A stretch of 15,277 nucleotides of DNA, taken from NCBI GenBank assembly GCA_002771585.1, contig PCTT01000045.1:1-15277 (forward strand), written 5' to 3'. The notes under the pieces were generated by a model that ran no database searches, was not told where the DNA came from, and was given only the letters and a program-made list of their open reading frames with translations. Every line of letters begins with the position of its first letter. Within the stretch, counting starts at the first letter, position 1. The position numbers and the translations under genes were made by a program. Source of the stretch: Candidatus Campbellbacteria bacterium CG22_combo_CG10-13_8_21_14_all_36_13 (GTDB lineage Bacteria; Patescibacteriota; Minisyncoccia; Phycocordibacterales; PCTT01). Positions 6,615 through 13,505 of the stretch are shown here, piece by piece.

Positions 6615-6664
6615 GTACAACAAGACAGATCAGCCGAGCACCAATCCGCTACAGTCTTTTGTAC
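6615..6664 (-). other. Extended hairpin in the mraY 3' region
   Basis: GTACAACAAGAC (6615-6626) can pair with GTCTTTTGTAC (6654-6664) through 11 base pairs with one bulged base, enclosing a 27-base loop. It lies directly before the terminator, so the mraY transcript would end in two consecutive hairpins. It could stabilise the 3' end, or be the body of a short RNA started from the TATAGT box at 6673-6678. The latter is speculative. Confidence 0.4.
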
Positions 6665-6687
6665 ATACACCAACTATACAATAAAAA

Positions 6688-7761
6688 TTAGGAGCCTAAA
6701 AGGGCTATAATAATACCAATCATGGCCGTTATTATGCTTATAACCCAATATCGCATTGTCACCTTGTATCCTGGCCACCCAATAGCTTCAAAATGATGAT
6801 GTACTGGTGCGACAAGAAAAACCTTTTTGCCACGAATTTTTTTGGATGCAACTTGAATGATGTTTGAACATGTGGTTATCAATAGTGGAAACGCTATAAG
6901 TGGAAGTAGTATTACTTGTTCTGTTAGGAATGCCACAACCCCAAGAGTCATTGTGAGTGCCATAGAGCCGGTTTCTGACATATAAAAACGTGCTGGTGGT
7001 ATGTTGAACCACAAAAAAGCAAGTAGTCCTCCAACAATAACGAAACAAAAGGCCGCTAAGTCTATTTGTGCCTGTGCGAAAGCAATCACACCATAAGCAG
7101 AAAATATTACAGCAAATACACCCCCAGCAAGGCCATCTATGCCGTCTATTACTCCGCTTGAGTATACTGCCAACATTACAAATATGAAAAATGGTATGAA
7201 TAGTAGTCCAATGTCAAAATTACCAACAAATGGGACTATTACACTAGCAACTTCTAGCTTTTCATAAAACCACCACGCACCAACGATAGAAACTAAGAAA
7301 ACTACACCTAGCCTTTTCTTCAAAGACAATCCACCAGAAAAATAATCCGACTTCCCTGTAACCTCAAAATAGTCATCCACAAGACCTATTAATGCTCCAA
7401 CCAACAGAGTAAAGAGTGGCAACCAAGTCTGACTCCTACTTAGAAAACTCAACTTCTCTGTAATAAGAGTTGGAAATATGTTTGCTATAAGCCAAAGTAT
7501 AAAAATAGTCAAAAATGCAGACAACCATATTATCACACCACCCATTTTAGGGGTTCCAACCTCCTTTCCTTTGTGTAATTCATTAAATATTGGCGTATCT
7601 TTTCCACCATCTCCGAGGCCCCTTTTACCAGCTTTTTTCTTCCACATTTCATTTTTGTACAAGTAATAGCTCAAAATAGGTGTGGTAAAAATACCAACAA
7701 AGAAAGCAATTGCTGCTGGAGTAAAGACTTTTATTACATCTATAAAACTTTGTTCTAGCAT
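6688..7761 (-). CDS. mraY: MraY, phospho-MurNAc-pentapeptide transferase
   Basis: MraY moves phospho-MurNAc-pentapeptide from UDP onto undecaprenyl phosphate, making lipid I in the inner leaflet. The 357-residue protein has about ten membrane helices. Signatures are TPKMGG (70-75), the metal-site pair D129-D130 in GLVDDYFEV, VIDGIDGLAGG (204-214, where NMTDGLDGLA is usual) and the family-specific HHHFE (321-325). At the third catalytic position, normally Asp in MGDxGS, this protein reads MSETGS, so Glu263 replaces Asp and Ser262 replaces Gly. There is no Shine-Dalgarno site; TATAAT ends ten bases before the ATG, giving a near-leaderless mRNA. The gene has its own terminator and is preceded by a structured spacer with another terminator, so it looks like a single-gene unit. 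murD, usually next, is absent. Confidence 0.96.
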   Translation of the reverse strand: MLEQSFIDVIKVFTPAAIAFFVGIFTTPILSYYLYKNEMWKKKAGKRGLGDGGKDTPIFNELHKGKEVGTPKMGGVIIWLSAFLTIFILWLIANIFPTLITEKLSFLSRSQTWLPLFTLLVGALIGLVDDYFEVTGKSDYFSGGLSLKKRLGVVFLVSIVGAWWFYEKLEVASVIVPFVGNFDIGLLFIPFFIFVMLAVYSSGVIDGIDGLAGGVFAVIFSAYGVIAFAQAQIDLAAFCFVIVGGLLAFLWFNIPPARFYMSETGSMALTMTLGVVAFLTEQVILLPLIAFPLLITTCSNIIQVASKKIRGKKVFLVAPVHHHFEAIGWPGYKVTMRYWVISIITAMIGIIIALLGS

Positions 7762-7771
7762 TATTTTTTAA

Positions 7772-7777
7772 ATTATA
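7772..7777 (-). promoter_or_regulatory. -10 box of mraY
   Basis: A perfect TATAAT on the minus strand ends ten bases before the mraY ATG, downstream of the terminator at 7828-7870. Initiation here gives a leader of only a few bases. An alternative start is TTGATC-16-TATAGG further upstream (about 7791-7818). Confidence 0.45.
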
Positions 7778-7827
7778 TAGATAAAGACCCTATATTGCTA
7801 GTGACCACTTGATCAAAATATATTTTT

Positions 7828-7870
7828 AAAAAAAGATCCCGCTCTAGTGCATTGCACCGTCATCGCGGGA
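7828..7870 (-). terminator. Rho-independent terminator between dacA and mraY
   Basis: On the minus strand TCCCGC pairs with GCGGGA (7865-7870 with 7837-7842), enclosing an inner GTGC-AAT-GCAC hairpin, and a run of seven T follows (7828-7834). It closes the candidate structured RNA at 7871-8030 and may terminate the scpA-scpB-dacA transcript. Confidence 0.82.
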
Positions 7871-8030
7871 CCTTGGCCGACCGAAATAGCAACAAACAGT
7901 AAGAGTAGCATTTGTAACTTGTTGAATCGTTGACAGTTGCCAACGATTCCCTTCAATGAAGGGTTGCTTCTCTTGTCTGAAGGTATCGGTTTAGCTAATA
8001 TTTATACTACACCCAAGTTTTTTTTATTGC
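7871..8030 (-). ncRNA. Candidate structured RNA or long 3' leader before mraY
   Basis: This spacer has no open frame of note but contains dense pairing on the minus strand. There is a 9-bp perfect stem with an eight-base loop (7924-7932 with 7941-7949). Abutting it is a 6-7 bp hairpin CCCTTC/GAAGGG (7949-7963). AGCAAC/GTTGCT (7888-7893 with 7963-7968) could enclose the 9-bp stem. A weak promoter, TTGCAA-17-TAGTAT, lies around 8007-8035, and the terminator at 7828-7870 would end the RNA at about 180-190 bases. It could be a stand-alone RNA, a dacA 3' UTR, or an mraY leader attenuator. I recognise no known RNA family; T-box, SRP and tmRNA signatures are missing. Confidence 0.4.
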
Positions 8031-8047
8031 AAGAAAAATTCTTTGTT

Positions 8048-9064
8048 TTAGTTTGTCTTATTTTGTCTATCTAAATAATCAATAGTTGCTTTGTATAATT
8101 TGTTTACATCACTGAACCTGCCATCTTTGGAGGACCCCAACACAGCAATTATATATGGTTGCATCATGCCTGCGTCAAAGGCAATAACGAGATTACCTCC
8201 AGCAAGATCGGTATATCCAGTTTTTGATGCGAGAATCCAAGGTATAGACAGTGTGTCTTGGTTTGTGTTTCGGGCATCATGAGTATAAGAATCTTCCGAA
8301 GTCACAACAAGTTCTTTGTCTATTGTGCTACCAAAAAGTTCTGGATATTTTATTATCGAATAGGCAAACAATCTAACCACATCATATGAAGATCCATACG
8401 AACCGCTCTGTGTACGCTCATCTATATCAAGACCAGATTCATTTAGAAAATATGTCTGATCCAGACCAAGTTCTTTTGCTTTCGAATTCATTAAATTTTT
8501 GAAATCAATCTGGTTTTCAGGATCTTTTGTCTTTAAGGAAGAGACCGCAGAAGCAAGTGCGTTTGCACCGTCATTTGAAGACACGATAAGAGTAAATTTT
8601 AATAAATCTTTTGCTTTCCACCTCTCCCCTTCTAATAAGCCACTGTCACCATCGATAGCCAGATTGTTTTTGTTTATTGTTATAATCTGATTTTCATCAA
8701 GATTTTCTCTAGCCAGCAATGCTGTCATTATTTTCGAAAGAGATGCCAAAGGTAATTGGGAGTCTTTATTTTTTGATGCAACAACTGTTTTATTGTTTAT
8801 ATCATATACGACATAAGAATTTGCTTCTACATCGATATTAGAAAATACTTCTTTAGCAACTTCTTCTTTTTTTATTATTTTTTCTAATGCAACGACTTCT
8901 CCTTCTTTAGAATTATTAAAAATAAAAGCAGAAACAGTAACAGTAGATAACAGGGCCAGTAGCAAAAAAATCGCCACAAAATTTTCCCTTATTCCGTGTT
9001 TTGATTCCATTTCTGGCTCAATTTGATTTTTAGTGTATACAATACTTGAATAATTTTCTTCCAT
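8048..9064 (-). CDS. dacA: D-alanyl-D-alanine carboxypeptidase (S11 family, PBP5-like), membrane-anchored
   Basis: This serine enzyme would remove the terminal D-Ala from murein stem peptides outside the cell. The three penicillin-fold motifs are present: SLSK (108-111, nucleophile Ser108), SSN (162-164) and KTG (281-283). In place of a cleavable signal peptide there is a charged cytoplasmic N-terminus of about 28 residues, then one membrane helix (about 29-50), so the catalytic domain is held by its N-terminus. The C-terminal beta domain and amphipathic anchor of E. coli PBP5 are absent. The protein has 338 residues; an in-frame ATG at codon 19 is an alternative start. TATTAT ends seven bases before the first ATG, suggesting leaderless initiation, although scpB lies only 27 bases upstream. 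MepM-like or beta-lactamase activity is less likely given the motif context. Confidence 0.93.
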   Translation of the reverse strand: MEENYSSIVYTKNQIEPEMESKHGIRENFVAIFLLLALLSTVTVSAFIFNNSKEGEVVALEKIIKKEEVAKEVFSNIDVEANSYVVYDINNKTVVASKNKDSQLPLASLSKIMTALLARENLDENQIITINKNNLAIDGDSGLLEGERWKAKDLLKFTLIVSSNDGANALASAVSSLKTKDPENQIDFKNLMNSKAKELGLDQTYFLNESGLDIDERTQSGSYGSSYDVVRLFAYSIIKYPELFGSTIDKELVVTSEDSYTHDARNTNQDTLSIPWILASKTGYTDLAGGNLVIAFDAGMMQPYIIAVLGSSKDGRFSDVNKLYKATIDYLDRQNKTN

Positions 9065-9071
9065 GACAACT

Positions 9072-9077
9072 ATAATA
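9072..9077 (-). promoter_or_regulatory. -10-like box before dacA
   Basis: TATTAT on the minus strand ends seven bases before the dacA ATG, the same spacing as for the 107-residue gene. An overlapping TATAGT (9069-9074) is an alternative. Either would allow dacA to be transcribed apart from scpAB. Confidence 0.3.
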
Positions 9078-9091
9078 ACACATACTACTTA

Positions 9092-9622
9092 TTATCGATT
9101 CATTTTTGATTTTATTACATTTTTTATATTCTCATAGTCTGGCAATTCTTCTACATTAGAAATACCCATATATCTAAGTGTGTCTATTGTTGTCGAATAT
9201 ACATAACCCCTTGTATCAGACGAGCTATTTCTTTCTACCAACCCTCTTACCAACAAATTTCTAAGTATAGAGGATGAATCCACACCGCGTATATAGTTTA
9301 CATCAGATTTTGTAACCGGACCCATGTATAGGACTATTGAAAGTGTCTCCGAGCCAGCTTTTCCTAGTGGTCTTTCGAGCTCTTCTTTTTTTAATTTTTC
9401 AATCACTTCTGATGTCTCTGGCGATGTGCCCAATGAAACCAGGTCATTATTTTTTATTAAAATAAGACCACGGCCATTCAAAACTTTTTGTAGTTCATCC
9501 ATTCCTTCTTCAAGAGTTTTTTTATTTACATCAAGTAAATTTGATAAGTTTTTATAAGAAATGGGATCTCCATTTGCAAAAAGTATCGCCTCTATTTTTT
9601 GTGATAATAAATTAGTTTCCAT
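9092..9622 (-). CDS. scpB: Segregation and condensation protein ScpB
   Basis: ScpB is a winged-helix (kite) protein that binds ScpA and, with SMC, forms the bacterial condensin. The 176-residue protein has the ScpB opening (QKIEAILFANGDPISY, 8-23) and a second winged helix with GSETLSIVLYMGPVTKSDVN (about 90-109) and IRGVDSSSILRNLLVRGLV. The length is normal for the short forms. Its ATG overlaps the end of scpA by 11 bases in another frame, so translation is probably coupled. It is followed after 27 bases by dacA. No smc gene is in the window. Confidence 0.95.
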   Translation of the reverse strand: METNLLSQKIEAILFANGDPISYKNLSNLLDVNKKTLEEGMDELQKVLNGRGLILIKNNDLVSLGTSPETSEVIEKLKKEELERPLGKAGSETLSIVLYMGPVTKSDVNYIRGVDSSSILRNLLVRGLVERNSSSDTRGYVYSTTIDTLRYMGISNVEELPDYENIKNVIKSKMNR

Positions 9623-10343
9623 ACTTTGGTGTAGTTAGTGTATCAGATTCAATTAAAATATCACCAAAATCAGTTTCCTGATGTGCTTTTACCATCTCTT
9701 GTTTGATAAGCTCTAGAAGTGCTAGAAAATGTATTACAACATGCACCCTCTCATTCTTGTCTTTGCCAGAAAATTCTTTGAAATTTGTTTGAATATTTTG
9801 TTGTATTCTTTTTCTCAAAGATTCTATTGTATCTTTTAGAGAAGCAACTTTTTTCACACTTACTTCTGGTAATTTTTTCTCCTCCACCGGAATTTTATTC
9901 ACAGTGTCTTTTATGGAAGCAAAAATATTTTCAATATTAATATCACCACTTGGAGCAAAAACTATGTCTTTTTTAGAAATTTCACCACGCTCATAAGAAG
10001 CTCCTTTTTCAATTAAATTTCTAACTTCTTCAGCACATTCTCTTATTATTTTATATATATCAATTCTTGTTTCAAGATCTGCCACGTCTTCCTCCTCCTC
10101 GAGAGATAGAGAAAGTGTTGGTAATAGTGATTTTGATTTTATTAAAACAAGTGTGGATGCAATAAGTATAAAATCTGACATATTGTCTATGTTTTTTTCC
10201 TCTAGGTTGTTTATATACTCAATATAGTCGTCTGTTACTTGAGATATAGATATATCACTAATAAAAATTTCCCTTTTTTCTATAAGAGATACTAGTAGAT
10301 CCAAAGGACCTTCATATGCTGGTGTTTTGATGTCGAATACCAT
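9612..10343 (-). CDS. scpA: Segregation and condensation protein ScpA (kleisin)
   Basis: ScpA bridges the SMC heads in bacterial condensin and helps organise and segregate the chromosome. Counting from the chosen start the protein has 243 residues. The N-terminal kleisin motif AYEGPLDLLVSLIEK (about 9-23) matches the family, followed by helical segments and a C-terminal winged helix (HVVIHFLALLELIKQ region). The frame stays open for 31 codons upstream to 10436. Those codons are translated spacer repeats (FEFEIHNSEPYIHNS-type), and ScpA proteins normally begin a few residues before the EGPLDLL motif, so the ATG at 10341-10343 was chosen. It has no strong ribosome binding site. The stop overlaps scpB. 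Confidence 0.94.
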   Translation of the reverse strand: MVFDIKTPAYEGPLDLLVSLIEKREIFISDISISQVTDDYIEYINNLEEKNIDNMSDFILIASTLVLIKSKSLLPTLSLSLEEEEDVADLETRIDIYKIIRECAEEVRNLIEKGASYERGEISKKDIVFAPSGDINIENIFASIKDTVNKIPVEEKKLPEVSVKKVASLKDTIESLRKRIQQNIQTNFKEFSGKDKNERVHVVIHFLALLELIKQEMVKAHQETDFGDILIESDTLTTPKYGN

Positions 10344-10540
10344 TTTGTTCTGAATTATGCCTGCCGGTAGGAAGGAATTATGAATATAAGGTTCTGAATT
10401 ATGAATTTCGAATTCAAAATTTCGAATAAATTTCAAATGATTTAATTTTAAAAATTCGAAATTTAAAATTAAAAATTCGTATTTAGGTGACTTTACAAAC
10501 TTTCGACTTTACGAACTTTATAAACTTTTAACTTTTTGGA
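10344..10540. repeat. Word-repeat spacer between aspS and scpA
   Basis: The spacer holds three word families. Near 10369-10380 is CCTGCCGGTAGG, an almost palindromic 12-mer resembling the hairpin at 14982-14998. From about 10380 to 10480 are GAATTATGAAT and AATTCGAAATT-type words. At 10505-10528 is a 24-base stretch whose reverse complement matches 14855-14878 at 23 of 24 positions, preceded by a shorter variant of itself. No gene and no convincing terminator is seen. Confidence 0.7.
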
Positions 10541-11932
10541 CTATTTCTTCTTTATCTCAATCCCTAATTCAGTTAATTGTTTTTGAGCAAGGGGTTTTGG
10601 TGCATTCATCACCGCTGTCTGCCCCCCTCTTGTCATGGGAAACGCCTGCACCTCTCTAAGCGAAACTTCTCCTGTTAGATTCATTATGTTTCTTTCTACA
10701 CCAAGAGCAATACCTCCGTGTGGTGGTGTGCCGTATGTAAAAGCATCAAGCATGTGTCCAACACTATCTATCATTTCCTCACTGCTATACCCCATTATTT
10801 TATATGTCGCCTCTAGCAAATCTCTCCTGTGAGCACGAACACTTCCTCCACCAGATTCGTATCCATTACACACAAGATCATATTGAGTAGTCAAAATGTT
10901 TTCTATGTTTTTGCCATTCAATAAATCATAAATATACTCATCCTTTGGCATAGAAAATGGGTTGTGGCTAAAAGTCCAACCTCCTTCTTCAGTTTTCTCA
11001 AAGAAAGGAAAATCAACAACCCATGCGTATGCTAGCACACCAGCCTCTTTTTCTTTTTCTGTTCTTAGGTCAAATTTATCTGCTCCATATTTTTCTAAAG
11101 CTTCTTTATAGCTAATGCGTGGAAATGGTTTTTCTTTGATAGTGAATCCCATTTTCTCCACTGTGTGAATCATCATACTTTCAATCATATTGAGCACATC
11201 TTCTTGTTTTACAAAAGACATTTCAATATCTATTTGAGTATGCTCAAATCCTCTATCTGCTCGTAGGTCTTCATCCCTTATAGCGCGAGCAATCTGGAAA
11301 TATCTCTCAAAACCTCCTGTCATAAGAAGTTGTTTGTATTGTTGTGGGGATTGAGGTAGTGCATAAAACAATCCCTTATGAAGTCGTGATGGCACAACGA
11401 AGTCTCTTGATCCTTCTGGTGTGGATTCTGTAAGTAGTGGTGTTTCTATCTCTGTAAATTGATTTTTAAACAAAAACTCACGAGCTGTTTGAATAAACTT
11501 GCTTCTGAGTCTTATATTTTTTTGCATCCTTTCGCTTCGCAAATCTAAGTATCTATATTGTAAACGCACGTTCTCATCTATGTCTTGTGTGTCATTTGTA
11601 ATATCAAAAGGAAGTGTTTCAGCATCATTTAAAACCTCAATATCAGTAATCTCTATCTCTATGTCTCCATTTGGCTGATCTGCTTGCACCATTTTATCTG
11701 GGCGTTTGTTTACCAACCCCGTCACAGAAATAACCCACTCATTACGAAGAGTGTTGGCTATAGAACGAGCATCTTCATGATTTGGCAAAGCGACCATTTG
11801 CACCAGGCCTGTCATATCCCGCAAATCTATAAATATAAGCTTGCCATGGTCACGCCTTACGTGCACCCATCCTTTTATTTTTACCTCTTTGCTTACGTGC
11901 TCATGCAGGTCTTTTATATATGTTCTTTCCAT
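10541..11932 (-). CDS. aspS: Aspartyl-tRNA synthetase, bacterial type without GAD domain, probably non-discriminating
   Basis: A class II enzyme charging tRNA with aspartate. An N-terminal OB-fold anticodon domain (1-105) is followed by the catalytic core with RYLDLR (127-132), the TPEGSRDF loop (171-178), motif 2 RDEDLRADR (219-227) and motif 3 GIALGVER (407-414). The close match to bacterial AspRS and the C-terminal extension exclude the archaeal type. At 463 residues it is about 125 short of the family. The catalytic sequence runs directly from YGADKFDLR (282-290) to AWVVDFPFFE (303-312), exactly where the GAD insertion normally lies. His29 in RRDHGKLIF matches the His seen in enzymes that also charge tRNA-Asn; discriminating enzymes have Leu. 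It starts four bases after the 147-residue gene, whose end supplies AAGG. Confidence 0.96.
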   Translation of the reverse strand: MERTYIKDLHEHVSKEVKIKGWVHVRRDHGKLIFIDLRDMTGLVQMVALPNHEDARSIANTLRNEWVISVTGLVNKRPDKMVQADQPNGDIEIEITDIEVLNDAETLPFDITNDTQDIDENVRLQYRYLDLRSERMQKNIRLRSKFIQTAREFLFKNQFTEIETPLLTESTPEGSRDFVVPSRLHKGLFYALPQSPQQYKQLLMTGGFERYFQIARAIRDEDLRADRGFEHTQIDIEMSFVKQEDVLNMIESMMIHTVEKMGFTIKEKPFPRISYKEALEKYGADKFDLRTEKEKEAGVLAYAWVVDFPFFEKTEEGGWTFSHNPFSMPKDEYIYDLLNGKNIENILTTQYDLVCNGYESGGGSVRAHRRDLLEATYKIMGYSSEEMIDSVGHMLDAFTYGTPPHGGIALGVERNIMNLTGEVSLREVQAFPMTRGGQTAVMNAPKPLAQKQLTELGIEIKKK

Positions 11933-11936
11933 ACCT

Positions 11937-12380
11937 TTATTTTATTTTCATTAGTAATCCTTCAAATTGTTCTCTCGTATCTATTTTTTCACCAAGCCGA
12001 TTAGCTACATTATTTAAAAATATTTCTGTTCCTTCTGGTGAAATCAAAAATTTTGAATCATTCACTCCCGGCTCATTTGGCCTAAACACTATACCACCAT
12101 CAACTACTGAGTACATACCATAATCTGTTGGTACATTATCAAAATCACTATTTGTAAGACCGGAAAATGTTTCTATTAGCATTGAAGGAGTATAACCCAT
12201 TATACTTTCTCCATAGGTTTCTCTCACCAAAGCATCAATAAGATATACTTTATATTCGCCAAATGACATATGAACAATCGGGTCATCCGCCTTGTTACCA
12301 CCTAAAAACAAAAAGTAAAAAGCTCCTGCAAGCAGAATAAGTATAACCAGTAAAGTTGTGATTTTGTTTGTTTTTTTCAT
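11937..12380 (-). CDS. Uncharacterised membrane-anchored protein coupled to aspS
   Basis: I do not recognise this 147-residue protein. A basic start (MKKTNK) is followed by one hydrophobic helix (about 8-26) and then a soluble domain of about 115 residues, probably extracytoplasmic. The soluble part is acidic, contains SFGEYKVYLIDALVRETYG and ends with KIDTREQFEGLLMKIK; there is no cysteine and no visible catalytic motif. The stop lies four bases before the aspS ATG, so the two are likely co-translated, with the tail of this gene giving the aspS binding site. Between trpS and this gene is a strong hairpin (12395-12429). Its link to tRNA charging is only positional. No Shine-Dalgarno site precedes its ATG. 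Confidence 0.78.
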   Translation of the reverse strand: MKKTNKITTLLVILILLAGAFYFLFLGGNKADDPIVHMSFGEYKVYLIDALVRETYGESIMGYTPSMLIETFSGLTNSDFDNVPTDYGMYSVVDGGIVFRPNEPGVNDSKFLISPEGTEIFLNNVANRLGEKIDTREQFEGLLMKIK

Positions 12381-12394
12381 GGTAAAAATTTTTG

Positions 12395-12429
12395 CCTAGC
12401 CCACTGACCACGTCAGTGGTCGGCCTAGG
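12395..12429 (-). other. Strong hairpin in the leader of the 147-residue gene
   Basis: CCACTGAC (12401-12408) pairs with GTCAGTGG (12412-12419) over a three-base loop. An outer CCTAG/CTAGG stem (12395-12399 with 12425-12429) is separated by an uneven internal loop. On the minus strand it is followed by A5T5 and then the start codon. It could act as a weak terminator after trpS or as a leader structure limiting translation. The rest of the spacer (12430-12487) is AT-rich with TTCGAATTTCGGATT words. Confidence 0.5.
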
Positions 12430-12487
12430 GAATTTAGTGTTTGGGACTTAGATATTGTTTCGGATTTAGTGCTTCGAATTTCGGATT

Positions 12488-13459
12488 TTACTCTAGTATT
12501 AAACCAATTTTTTCTTTAACCTCTTGCATTTTAAGCCGAGCAACATTACGAGCTTTATTTGCACCCTCTTCTAATACGCCAAGCACATAATCTCTATCTT
12601 TTACTAGTTCTCTTCTTTTTTCTCTGAGTGGCGCAATAAAAGAATCCATACTTTCAACAAGCATTTTTTTGGTCTCACCATATCCAAGACCTCCGTTTTC
12701 ATAACCAGTACGCACCTTATCTAGTGTTTCTTTATCGCTTACAAGAGAATGGAGGGTAAACAAAGTATCTCCTTCTGTTGATTTTGTTTCTTCTGGAGTT
12801 TTTGAGTCTGTAACTATGCTCATTACAAGTTTTTCTATTTCATTTCTTTCGGCAAAAAGTGGTATATGATTTCCATAACTTTTACTCATTTTTCTACCAT
12901 CTATACCTGCTACTATGGCAACGTCTTGTAGGATATATTCTTCCGGCAGTTTAAATGTATCTCCGTAAATACGATTAAATTTTTCTGCTATGTCTCTAGC
13001 GTATTCCACGTGTTGTTTTTGATCTTTTCCGACTGGCACTAAATCTGGACTATAAAGCAATATATCTGAGGCCATAAGAACAGGATAATCAAAAAGCCCA
13101 ACATTTACCTCCTTGGCTTTTGCTTCTGCGTCTTTAAATGCATGCGCTCTCATAAGGTAAGGCATTGTTGTAATACAGTTGAATATCCAAGTTAGATCTG
13201 TATGTGCTGGTATTTGTGATTGTCTAAATATTACTGATTTTTCTGGGTCAATTCCTAATGCTAGATAATCTAATGCCACATCGAAAATGTTTTCTTTCAA
13301 TTCTTCTTTATCTTGAACAGTAGTAATAGAGTGCAAATCAGCAATCATATAATAGGCATCATTGTCTTTTCCAAGATCAACAAATTGCTTTATTGCACCA
13401 AAATAGTTGCCGATATGTATTTTCCCAGTTGCTTGTACCCCTGATAGTATTCGTTTCAT
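12488..13459 (-). CDS. trpS: Tryptophanyl-tRNA synthetase
   Basis: A class I cytoplasmic enzyme charging tRNA-Trp. The 323 residues match the bacterial length. HIGN (15-18) follows the opening SGVQATGKI, and the exact KMSKS motif is at 190-194. FDYPVLMASDILLY (123-136) includes Asp132, expected to bind the amino group of tryptophan, and VPVGKDQKQHVE (141-152) is the conserved ATP/tRNA-side loop. The start is fixed by MKRILSGVQ, typical of the family. It has no clear ribosome binding site and lies 38 bases after glyS, separated by repeat words with no terminator, so glyS and trpS could share a transcript. Confidence 0.97.
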   Translation of the reverse strand: MKRILSGVQATGKIHIGNYFGAIKQFVDLGKDNDAYYMIADLHSITTVQDKEELKENIFDVALDYLALGIDPEKSVIFRQSQIPAHTDLTWIFNCITTMPYLMRAHAFKDAEAKAKEVNVGLFDYPVLMASDILLYSPDLVPVGKDQKQHVEYARDIAEKFNRIYGDTFKLPEEYILQDVAIVAGIDGRKMSKSYGNHIPLFAERNEIEKLVMSIVTDSKTPEETKSTEGDTLFTLHSLVSDKETLDKVRTGYENGGLGYGETKKMLVESMDSFIAPLREKRRELVKDRDYVLGVLEEGANKARNVARLKMQEVKEKIGLILE

Positions 13460-13471
13460 TTTTTATTTTTA

Positions 13472-13505
13472 AATTCGTAATTCGTAATTCTTAATTCTTA
13501 ATTCA
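13472..13505. repeat. AATTCGTAATTC / AATTCTTAATTC words at the end of glyS
   Basis: Tandem 9-10 base words of the form ATTCGTA and ATTCTTA fill the glyS-trpS spacer and run into the glyS stop codon, so the last codons of glyS are within the repeat. The word family is the same as at 721-758. Confidence 0.55.

Noticed and set aside
7837..7890. T-box-like string (GGTCCCGCG resembling GGTACCGCG) before a terminator upstream of mraY
   Set aside because: The conserved AGGGTGG part is missing, the string pairs differently from a T-box antiterminator, and mraY is not a gene normally under T-box control.
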